The notes beneath the pieces were generated by a model. The model had not been told where the DNA came from, ran no database searches, and worked only from the letters and a program-made list of their open reading frames with translations. Shown one piece after another: positions 1 to 5,227 of a stretch of 5,227 nt of DNA (within the stretch, counting starts at the first letter, position 1; each line of letters begins with the position of its first letter). Origin of the DNA: Betaproteobacteria bacterium. GTDB taxonomy: Bacteria; Pseudomonadota; Gammaproteobacteria; Burkholderiales; SG8-39. Position numbers and translations under genes: made by a program. The stretch covers positions 1 to 5,227 of the forward strand of contig QYQC01000095.1 of NCBI GenBank assembly GCA_007280315.1, read 5' to 3'.

Positions 1-1245
1 CGCAATGAGACCGAAATTACCCGACGAGCCGGACGACCGATCCGCATTTGCGTCGTCGCCGACAAGAATCTTGAATTGGCCAGGCAGGTGACCGCCGGCC
101 AGGTCAGGCTTACCGAGGATGCTTACGCCGTGGTCTCCGACCCGGAGGTGGACATCGTTGTCGAACTCATCGGCGGCTGCGGCATTGCCAGGGACCTGGT
201 ACTCAAGGCCATCGAGAATGGCAAGCATGTGGTCACTGCCAACAAGGCATTGGTCGCCACCCACGGCAACGAGATTTTTGCTGCCGCCCAGCGCAAGCGC
301 GTGATGGTGGCATTTGAGGCAGCGGTCGCGGGCGGCATTCCGATCATCAAGGCGCTGCGCGAGGGACTAACCGCCAACCGTATCCAGTGGATTGCCGGAA
401 TCATCAACGGCACCACCAATTTCATCCTCTCGGAGATGCGCGACAAGGGCCTGTCGTTCGCCGCGGCACTGAAAGAAGCGCAGCAACTGGGTTACGCCGA
501 GGCCGATCCGACTTTCGACATCGAGGGTGTCGATGCCGCGCACAAACTGACCATCATGGCCGCGATTGCTTTCGGGATTCCGATGCAGTTCGACAGGGTG
601 CACGTCGAGGGCATCAGCAACCTGGAGGCCGACGACATCAAGTATGCCGAGCAGCTCGGTTACCGCATCAAGTTGCTCGGAATTACCAAGCGCAGGAAGG
701 ACGGCATCGAACTGCGCGTGCATCCGACACTGATTCCGACGCGGCGCCTGATAGCCAATGTCGAGGGCGCCATGAACGCGGTATTGGTGCAAGGCGACGC
801 GGTCGGCGCGACGTTGTACTACGGCAAGGGCGCGGGTGCGGAACCCACCGCTTCGGCGGTGATCGCCGATCTCGTCGATGTCACCCGGCTGCACACGGCG
901 GACCCCGAACAACGCGTCCCGCATCTGGCTTTTCAGCCTGACGCGGTGGTGAATACGCCGATCCTGCCCATCGCGGAAGTCGAAACCAGCTATTACTTGC
1001 GCTTGCGCGTCGCCGATCAGCCCGGTGTGCTGGCCGATATCACCCGAATACTCGCCGATCAGGGAATCTCGATAGACGCGATGATCCAGCGCGAACCGGG
1101 CGAAGGCGAGGAGCAGACCGACATCATCATGTTGACCCACCTGACACGCGAAAGGCAGGTGGATGCGGCGATTGTCAAAATCGAGGCTTTGCCGGTGGTC
1201 AAGCGCCGTGTGATTCGTCTGCGTCTCGAGGAGTTGGACAAGTAG
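1..1245 (+). CDS. hom: Homoserine dehydrogenase, 5'-truncated by window edge
   Basis: It reduces L-aspartate 4-semialdehyde to L-homoserine with NAD(P)H, the branch point to threonine and methionine, in the cytoplasm. The frame is open from base 1, so the gene starts upstream; 414 codons are visible. From the usual length of about 435-440 I infer that only some 20-25 residues are missing, including the N-terminal GxGxxG nucleotide loop. Numbering from base 1, the fragment has the NKAL motif at 81-84, NGTTN at 136-140, and the full homoserine dehydrogenase signature at nt 478-546 (G-Y-A-x-x-D-P-x-x-D-x-x-G-x-D-x3-K). The last D and K of the signature (D178, K182) correspond to the catalytic pair known in the yeast enzyme. 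A C-terminal ACT domain (about 331-405, 'DQPGVLADITRILADQGISI') suggests allosteric feedback by threonine, as in this family. The stop TAG directly abuts thrC. A TTG at 76 is internal and not the start. Confidence 0.97.
   Translation, partial: RNETEITRRAGRPIRICVVADKNLELARQVTAGQVRLTEDAYAVVSDPEVDIVVELIGGCGIARDLVLKAIENGKHVVTANKALVATHGNEIFAAAQRKRVMVAFEAAVAGGIPIIKALREGLTANRIQWIAGIINGTTNFILSEMRDKGLSFAAALKEAQQLGYAEADPTFDIEGVDAAHKLTIMAAIAFGIPMQFDRVHVEGISNLEADDIKYAEQLGYRIKLLGITKRRKDGIELRVHPTLIPTRRLIANVEGAMNAVLVQGDAVGATLYYGKGAGAEPTASAVIADLVDVTRLHTADPEQRVPHLAFQPDAVVNTPILPIAEVETSYYLRLRVADQPGVLADITRILADQGISIDAMIQREPGEGEEQTDIIMLTHLTRERQVDAAIVKIEALPVVKRRVIRLRLEELDK
1228..1233 (+). promoter_or_regulatory. 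Ribosome binding site of thrC
   Basis: GAGGAG lies inside the last codons of hom and ends 12 nt before the thrC ATG at 1246. The spacing is slightly long. It supports the ATG that follows the hom stop directly, and suggests that thrC translation is linked to ribosomes finishing hom. Confidence 0.6.
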
Positions 1246-2676
1246 ATGAAATACCTCAGCACTCGCGGCAACTCGCCCAGCCGCAGTTTTACCGAGATTC
1301 TTCTAGCCGGACTGGCGCCGGACGGTGGTCTGTATCTGCCGGAAATCTATCCTCGCATCACCCGGTCCGAACTGACTGAATGGCGTCCGCTGTCATATCC
1401 TGCGCTGGCCAGTAGAGTGCTGGGAAAATTTATCGGCGATATGCCATCCGACGATCTCAAACAGCTGCTGGACCGCACCTATACGGCGTCGGTGTATTGC
1501 AACGGCCGGGCGGGCAGCGACGCCGGCGAGATTGCGCCATTGAGGACACTGGAACCCGGCCTGCACTTGCTCGAACTTTCCAACGGTCCGACACTCGCCT
1601 TCAAGGACATGGCGATGCAACTCCTCGGCAACCTGTTCGAATATGTGCTGGACAAGGGCCACGCCGAACTGAACATTCTCGGCGCGACCTCCGGTGACAC
1701 GGGTTCCTCCGCGGAATATGCCATGCGTGGCAAGCGTGGGATCCGCGTCTTCATGCTCTCGCCGCAGGGCAAGATGAGCCGATTCCAGACGGCGCAGATG
1801 TTTTCATTGCAGGATGCCAATATTTTCAATATCGCCGTCCAGGGTGTGTTCGACGATTGCCAGGATATCGTCAAGGCGGTCAGTAATGACCATGCTTTCA
1901 AGGACCAATTCAAGATCGGTACGGTGAATTCGATCAACTGGGCACGGGTGGCGGCGCAGGTGGTGTATTACTTCAAGGGCTATTTTGCAGCAACACGATC
2001 CAATGACGAGCAGGCTGACTTCAGTGTTCCTTCGGGGAATTTTGGCAACATCTGCGCCGGCCACATCGCTCGCATGATGGGCCTGCCGATACGCAGGTTG
2101 ATCCTTGCCACCAACGAAAACGACGTACTCGACGAATTCTTCAGGACGGGGCTGTATCGCCCGCGGGCCACGACGCAGACTTTCCAGACCAGCAGCCCGT
2201 CGATGGATATCTCCAAGGCGTCGAACTTCGAGCGTTTCGTCTTCGACCTGGTCGGGCGCGATGCGGCGACCATGCGTGAACTGTGGGGACGAGTCGATTC
2301 CGGTGGCGCATTCGATCTGTCGCAATCAACGCATTTTGCCCGCATCGCCGACTATGGATTCGTTTCCGGCACCAGCAGCCATGCCGATCGCCTGGCGACC
2401 ATCCGCCGGAGCTGGGAGCAGTATGGCGTGATGATCGACACGCATACCGCCGATGGTCTCAAGGTCGGCCTGGAGCACCGCCAGCCTGGCGCGCCGCTGG
2501 TCTGCCTGGAGACGGCGCTGCCCGTCAAGTTCGAAGAAACAATTCGCGAGGCGCTCGGCCGCGAGCCGGAGCGTCCGGCCGGTCTGACGGGAATCGAAGA
2601 TTTGCCCCAGCGTTTCGAAGTGATGCCTGCCGATGCCCGGGCGGTCAAGGACTTCATCGCCGGTCACGCCACATGA
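1246..2676 (+). CDS. thrC: Threonine synthase
   Basis: This PLP enzyme of fold type II converts O-phospho-L-homoserine and water to L-threonine and phosphate, the last step of threonine synthesis. The 476 residues start MKYLSTRGNSP, the typical N-terminal threonine synthase domain (about 2-80), and the length fits the longer ThrC group of proteobacteria. The PLP-binding lysine is K120 in GPTLAFKDMAM. The glycine/serine-rich GATSGDTGSSA follows at 146-156, and the phosphate-cradling loop PSGNFGNI is at 262-269. No frameshift or missing motif is seen. The ATG touches the hom stop with no gap, and the TGA overlaps the ATG of the next gene, so the three genes are very probably one transcript. A homoserine kinase gene is not present between hom and thrC, so that step must be encoded elsewhere. 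Confidence 0.98.
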   Translation: MKYLSTRGNSPSRSFTEILLAGLAPDGGLYLPEIYPRITRSELTEWRPLSYPALASRVLGKFIGDMPSDDLKQLLDRTYTASVYCNGRAGSDAGEIAPLRTLEPGLHLLELSNGPTLAFKDMAMQLLGNLFEYVLDKGHAELNILGATSGDTGSSAEYAMRGKRGIRVFMLSPQGKMSRFQTAQMFSLQDANIFNIAVQGVFDDCQDIVKAVSNDHAFKDQFKIGTVNSINWARVAAQVVYYFKGYFAATRSNDEQADFSVPSGNFGNICAGHIARMMGLPIRRLILATNENDVLDEFFRTGLYRPRATTQTFQTSSPSMDISKASNFERFVFDLVGRDAATMRELWGRVDSGGAFDLSQSTHFARIADYGFVSGTSSHADRLATIRRSWEQYGVMIDTHTADGLKVGLEHRQPGAPLVCLETALPVKFEETIREALGREPERPAGLTGIEDLPQRFEVMPADARAVKDFIAGHAT

Positions 2677-3308
2677 GTCACGCCGACGCCGAGCAGTTCT
2701 GGAGCGGGCGCTACGCGGCAGCCGGCGACGATTACCTGTTTGGCACCGCCCCCAATGTATTCCTGAAAAGTCAGGCGCACCGGCTACGCCCCGGCTCGAA
2801 GGCCTTGTCGGTCGCCGATGGCGAAGGCCGCAATAGCGTCTGGCTGGCCGAGGAAGGCCTGGCCGTAACGGCTGTCGAACTGTCACCGGTGGCGCTGCAC
2901 AAAGCGCGGCGACTGGCTGCGGCGCGACATACCGAAGTGGATTTTGTGCTCGCCGATATACTCAAATGGGCATGGCCCGAAGGCGGCTATGACCTCATCG
3001 CGGCAATTTTCATCCAGTTTGTGGCGCCCGCGCAGCGCAGCATCCTTTTCGAGCGCCTGCAGACTGCCCTGAACCCCGGCGGTTTGTTGCTGTTGCAAGG
3101 GTACACTCCGAAACAACTCGAATATCGAACCGGCGGCCCGTCCGCCGTCGAAAACCTGTACACGGAAAAGCTATTGCGGGAGGCGTTTGCAGATATGGAA
3201 ATCCTGGAATTGCGCGAGCATGAAGATGTCCTCCAGGAGGGTTCCGGCGAACACCGTGGCCACTGGGGGCGCTCGGCGCTGATCGACCTGGTCGGGCAAA
3301 AGCGATGA
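2673..3308 (+). CDS. Class I SAM-dependent methyltransferase, substrate unknown
   Basis: The protein has 211 residues and a Rossmann-type methyltransferase fold. Motif I is A-L-S-V-A-D-G-E-G-R-N at 44-54, the acidic residue that binds the SAM ribose is probably E69 (VTAVELS), the post-motif III acid is D95, and motif IV is YDLIAAIFIQF at 106-116. The N-terminus (W10, R13-Y14, DYLFGTAPNVFL at 20-31) resembles the TehB/thiopurine-type small methyltransferases, but this does not identify a substrate. I chose the ATG at 2673 because it overlaps the thrC stop (ATGA) and gives the family's normal N-terminus; the same frame stays open further upstream inside thrC, but that part has no family similarity. 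No good Shine-Dalgarno sequence lies at the right distance, so translation probably depends on coupling to thrC. It is the last gene before the terminator. Confidence 0.92.
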   Translation: MSHADAEQFWSGRYAAAGDDYLFGTAPNVFLKSQAHRLRPGSKALSVADGEGRNSVWLAEEGLAVTAVELSPVALHKARRLAAARHTEVDFVLADILKWAWPEGGYDLIAAIFIQFVAPAQRSILFERLQTALNPGGLLLLQGYTPKQLEYRTGGPSAVENLYTEKLLREAFADMEILELREHEDVLQEGSGEHRGHWGRSALIDLVGQKR

Positions 3309-3341
3309 ATTGATTGGTCCGGCGCGGGGGATGCCGCGGAC

Positions 3342-3374
3342 AGCAAAAAGCCACCGCTACGGTGGCTTTTTGCT
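3342..3374. terminator. Bidirectional intrinsic terminator
   Basis: This is a perfect 14-bp inverted repeat, AGCAAAAAGCCACC (3342-3355) and GGTGGCTTTTTGCT (3361-3374), around a 5-nt loop. The core stem is GCCACC/GGTGGC, followed by five T on the plus strand and, because of the five A in the left arm, five T on the minus strand. It lies 33 nt after the methyltransferase stop and 80 nt beyond the small minus-strand gene, so it can end the two converging transcripts. Confidence 0.9.
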
Positions 3375-3454
3375 TGGATCACGGCCTTAGGAATCGGTCG
3401 TCAGCAAAGTGTACGGCGAACCCGCCCCAAAAAGTTGCGAGCCTCGAAGCGTGC

Positions 3455-3592
3455 CTACAGGTAAATGACAGCCGGGAATACCGTGACGGCAAGCACCAGC
3501 ATCAGCCATTCAATGTTGTAACGGGCCAGCAGTCCGGTGAAATGCATGACCATTACCACGATCGCAACTATGTAATAGAGGACGAACCACAT
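3455..3592 (-). CDS. Small hydrophobic membrane protein, 45 aa, unrecognised
   Basis: A 45-codon frame runs from ATG (3592-3590) to TAG (3457-3455). The product starts MWFVLYYIVAIVVMVMHF and is almost entirely hydrophobic, with only one Arg (R24), one Glu (E28) and one His (H17). The pattern suggests two membrane segments, about 2-22 and 29-45, joined by a short turn containing R24, N26 and E28, so a hairpin in the inner membrane is likely. Support for a real gene: GGAG lies 9 nt before the ATG, a promoter-like sequence lies upstream at 3659-3687, about 70% of third codon positions are G or C, and the bidirectional terminator follows. It lies downstream of nadC on the same strand with a 125-nt gap, so read-through from nadC is also possible. 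I do not recognise the family and assign no function. Chance hydrophobicity in a non-coding frame is the main alternative. Confidence 0.7.
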   Translation of the reverse strand: MWFVLYYIVAIVVMVMHFTGLLARYNIEWLMLVLAVTVFPAVIYL

Positions 3593-3601
3593 CTTGATAT
3601 T

Positions 3602-3605
3602 CTCC
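3602..3605 (-). promoter_or_regulatory. Ribosome binding site of the small membrane protein gene
   Basis: On the minus strand ACGGAGAATATCAAG precedes the ATG, placing GGAG 9 nt before the start codon. It fixes the start at 3592. It is better matched than anything upstream of nadC or gltX. Confidence 0.65.
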
Positions 3606-3647
3606 GTTGAATGGCGGGATATTCTGGTAACGGGCGGAACCGAACAG

Positions 3648-3695
3648 AAGCCGGAGTATTTATACCTTGTTCATTTCAACATGGCAAGCCGGAGT
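3648..3695. repeat. 10-bp direct repeat bracketing the promoter
   Basis: AAGCCGGAGT occurs at 3648-3657 and again at 3686-3695, 38 bp apart start to start. One copy overlaps the upstream edge of the predicted -35 box and the other covers the predicted transcription start just past the -10 box. The flanking bases differ, so the identity is exactly 10 bp. The placement is like paired operator sites, but no regulator is known. Confidence 0.45.
3659..3687 (-). promoter_or_regulatory. Predicted sigma70-type promoter for the small membrane protein gene
   Basis: On the minus strand, TTGCCA (3687-3682, five of six matches to the -35 consensus) is followed by a 17-bp spacer and TATAAA (3664-3659, five of six matches to the -10 consensus). 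Transcription would start near 3652-3650, giving a leader of about 60 nt before the ATG at 3592. It lies in the gap between nadC and the small gene, so that gene can be expressed independently of nadC. Confidence 0.55.
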
Positions 3696-3717
3696 TAGCG
3701 CATTTTTAGGTGTCAAT

Positions 3718-4566
3718 TCAGCGTTCCACGTGTCGCAGTGACAGGTCCACGGCTCGTACGTCCTTGGTCAGGCTGCCGATCGATATGCGATTCACCCCAG
3801 TTTCCGCAATGGACCGAACGCGCTCCTGATTGATGCCGCCGGAAGCCTCCAGTTCGGCGCGCCCGGCATTGACGGCGACCGCCTCACGCATTTCTGCCAA
3901 GCTCATGTTGTCGAGCAGGATCATTTTGGCGCCACATTCCAGGGATTCATGCAATTCATCGAGGGTTTCGACTTCTATCTGGATGAAGACATCCCCTTTG
4001 GCCAGAAGCTGTGCCTGCATCAGTGCTGGACGGATGCCACCGGCGGCCAGAATGTGGTTTTCCTTGATTAGGATGCCGTCATACAGACCCAGGCGATGGT
4101 TAATGCCGCCGCCAGTTCTGACCGCATATTTTTGAGCCAGGCGCAGTCCGGGCAGGGTCTTGCGAGTATCGACGATATTCGCCGTAGTCCCGGCAATGAT
4201 GTCGACATAGCGGCGAGTCATGGTGGCGGTGCCGGACAGCAACTGCAGGAAGTTCAGAGCGGTCCGCTCGGCGGTCAACAGAGTGCGCGTGTCGGCCTGG
4301 ACTTCGCACAGCGTCTGGCCGGCGCCGATGAGTTCGCCGTCCTGAGCGTGCCAAGTGATACTTGCGGAGGTGTCGAGTCTGTGGAAACAGGCATCGAACC
4401 AGGCAGCGCCGCAAAGCGTGGCGTTCTCGCGGCTGATGACCAGGCCGCGACTGACATGAGATGCCGGAGTGAGCAGGGCAGTCAGGTCGCCACCCCCGAT
4501 ATCCTCGGCCAGCGCCGCCAGAACATTACGTTCGACTTCGATGGCCAGTTGTAGCGGAAATCCCAT
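3718..4566 (-). CDS. nadC: Nicotinate-nucleotide pyrophosphorylase (quinolinate phosphoribosyltransferase)
   Basis: It converts quinolinate and PRPP to nicotinate mononucleotide, CO2 and pyrophosphate, the entry of the de novo pathway into NAD. The 282 residues match the family length. Visible active-site elements are E100-R101 in LLTAERTALNFLQLLSG, DTRKTLPGLR at 133-142, K146, R150, the GGxxxHR stretch ending H157-R158, K168-E169-N170, E198, D219 in ILLDN, and the phosphate-binding SGG at 242-244. The ATG at 4566 is the only ATG between the upstream in-frame stop (4626-4624) and the conserved part. No clear Shine-Dalgarno sequence precedes it. It is divergent from gltX, and its stop lies 125 nt before the small membrane protein gene on the same strand. 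nadA and nadB are not in the window. Confidence 0.97.
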   Translation of the reverse strand: MGFPLQLAIEVERNVLAALAEDIGGGDLTALLTPASHVSRGLVISRENATLCGAAWFDACFHRLDTSASITWHAQDGELIGAGQTLCEVQADTRTLLTAERTALNFLQLLSGTATMTRRYVDIIAGTTANIVDTRKTLPGLRLAQKYAVRTGGGINHRLGLYDGILIKENHILAAGGIRPALMQAQLLAKGDVFIQIEVETLDELHESLECGAKMILLDNMSLAEMREAVAVNAGRAELEASGGINQERVRSIAETGVNRISIGSLTKDVRAVDLSLRHVER

Positions 4567-4594
4567 GATCGGCTGGTTTGAAAATGATTTGGTG

Positions 4595-4603
4595 ATTTTA
4601 GCA
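4595..4603 (-). promoter_or_regulatory. Possible extended -10 promoter of nadC
   Basis: The minus strand reads TGCTAAAAT, an extended -10 element (TGn followed by TAAAAT, five of six matches). Transcription would start near 4588, leaving a leader of about 20 nt before the nadC ATG. No convincing -35 hexamer is seen 16-18 bp upstream, which is tolerated with an extended -10. The evidence is a short motif only. Confidence 0.4.
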
Positions 4604-4699
4604 CCGAAGCCGCTTGGAATCGTTCATCTTTGCCAGATCGCGACGCCGGTGATTCGCTGTAGATGGCCCAGATTCCCGGGATTTCGACAACGTCCTGCA

Positions 4700-4708
4700 T
4701 GTTAAGAT
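4700..4708 (+). promoter_or_regulatory. Weak candidate -10 element for gltX
   Basis: TGTTAAGAT at 4700-4708 fits an extended -10 pattern with TAAGAT (four of six matches), about 35 nt before the predicted gltX start. No -35 box sits at normal spacing; TCGACA at 4684-4689 is too close. It is the best candidate I can see in the divergent intergenic region, but it is weak. Confidence 0.22.
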
Positions 4709-4748
4709 CATCACCTGGCTCACCTGATTTCCTATCCATTTTCTCCAC

Positions 4749-5227
4749 ATGATCAGAACCCGCTTCGCGCCCAGTCCGACCGGCTATCTTCACATCGGCG
4801 GGGCGCGCACTGCGCTTTTCGCCTGGGCGTATGCGCGTCGGCATGGCGGAACCTTCATCCTGCGGATTGAGGATACCGATGTCGCCCGGTCGACGCCGGA
4901 GGCGGTGGAGGCGATCCTCAACGGCATGCATTGGCTTGGCCTGGATCCCGATGAAGGGCCGTTCTACCAGATGCAGAGGATGGACCGCTACAAGCAAGTC
5001 ATCGTGGAGATGCTGGCGGCCGGCACGGCCTACCGTTGCTATACCTCGCGCGAAGCGCTGGATGCCATGCGCGCTGAACAGGAGGCGAACAAACAGAAGC
5101 CGCGCTATGACGGATTCTGGCGGCCGCAGCAGGGACGGCTCCTCCCCGCGCCACCATCAGGTGTCCAGCCGGTGGTGCGCTTTCGTAATCCTGCCGACGG
5201 CGTGGTGGCCTGGGACGACATGGTGAA
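4749..5227 (+). CDS. gltX: Glutamyl-tRNA synthetase, 3'-truncated by window edge
   Basis: This class I aminoacyl-tRNA synthetase attaches glutamate to tRNA-Glu. The frame is open to the right edge, giving 159 complete codons of an expected 465-470 or so. The product starts MIRTRFAPSPTGYLHIGGAR, containing the GluRS form of the HIGH motif (H15-I-G-G18), then RIEDTD at 39-44, RYDG in the connective region, and PVVRFRNPADG near the edge. The KMSKS loop and anticodon-binding domain lie outside the window. The ATG at 4749 is the only one after the in-frame stop at 4725-4727. The 20 bases before it are pyrimidine-rich and hold no Shine-Dalgarno sequence. Of the four zinc ligands known in the E. coli enzyme, only the first cysteine position (C97) is visible; the second is Thr, and no CxH pair follows RYDG. 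Zinc binding is therefore unlikely, as in many GluRS. It is divergent from nadC. Confidence 0.96.
   Translation, partial: MIRTRFAPSPTGYLHIGGARTALFAWAYARRHGGTFILRIEDTDVARSTPEAVEAILNGMHWLGLDPDEGPFYQMQRMDRYKQVIVEMLAAGTAYRCYTSREALDAMRAEQEANKQKPRYDGFWRPQQGRLLPAPPSGVQPVVRFRNPADGVVAWDDMV

Noticed and set aside
367..1140. Minus-strand open frame of 257 codons opposite hom
   Set aside because: It is fully antisense to a well-conserved enzyme gene, has Arg/Asp/His-rich low-plausibility composition and no family motif. Long antisense frames are expected opposite GC-rich genes.
1804..2325. Minus-strand open frame of 173 codons opposite thrC
   Set aside because: It is a shadow of the thrC coding frame, with no recognisable domain and no ribosome binding site.
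3317..3341. GC-rich imperfect hairpin (GTCCGGC with GCC-GC-GGAC) just before the terminator
   Set aside because: It has a 2-nt bulge and no T-run of its own, and the perfect terminator follows at once. It may be chance, and I see no separate function.
3314..3610. Plus-strand open frame of 98 codons starting at TTG
   Set aside because: It runs through the terminator hairpin and lies antisense to the small membrane protein gene. The product is rich in His, Asp and Gln with no motif, and there is no convincing ribosome binding site.
4096..4554. Plus-strand open frame of 152 codons opposite nadC
   Set aside because: It is antisense to nadC, whose active-site motifs are all on the minus strand; no domain is recognisable.
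4482..4997. Minus-strand open frame of 171 codons across the nadC/gltX intergenic region
   Set aside because: It overlaps the start of gltX antisense and the start of nadC in another frame, both of which have clear family motifs.
4831..5226. Plus-strand open frame of 131 codons at the right edge
   Set aside because: It is an Arg/Trp/Ser-rich shadow of gltX, whose true frame starts at 4749 and carries the HIGG and RIEDTD motifs.

Overview
This is a moderately GC-rich bacterial chromosomal window with tightly packed housekeeping genes. The homoserine dehydrogenase, threonine synthase and quinolinate phosphoribosyltransferase sequences look most like those of betaproteobacteria. That placement is an inference from remembered family sequences, not from a search. 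I see no insertion sequence, phage gene, CRISPR array, tRNA or rRNA, and no sign of recent transfer.

Layout. Positions 1-3308 hold a plus-strand operon: the 3' part of hom (homoserine dehydrogenase), thrC (threonine synthase) starting on the base after the hom stop, and a class I SAM-dependent methyltransferase whose ATG overlaps the thrC stop. A perfect 14-bp inverted repeat with T-runs on both strands (3342-3374) follows as a terminator. Positions 3375-4566 hold a minus-strand block: nadC (4566-3718) and, downstream of it, a 45-codon gene (3592-3455) for a very hydrophobic small membrane protein. This small gene has its own ribosome binding site and a good sigma70-type promoter. It is too short for ordinary ORF cut-offs. 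Positions 4567-4748 are the divergent intergenic region between nadC and gltX. From 4749 gltX (glutamyl-tRNA synthetase) runs off the right edge.

How the genes work together. Hom and ThrC catalyse the reduction of aspartate semialdehyde to homoserine and the last step to threonine. The intermediate homoserine kinase is not between them and must be encoded elsewhere. The methyltransferase is probably translationally coupled to thrC, but its substrate cannot be read from the sequence. NadC makes nicotinate mononucleotide for NAD synthesis and GltX charges tRNA-Glu; neither has an obvious functional link to the threonine genes.

The window is mostly ordinary. The parts worth a second look are the small membrane protein gene, a 10-bp direct repeat bracketing its promoter, and the methyltransferase locked into the threonine operon.
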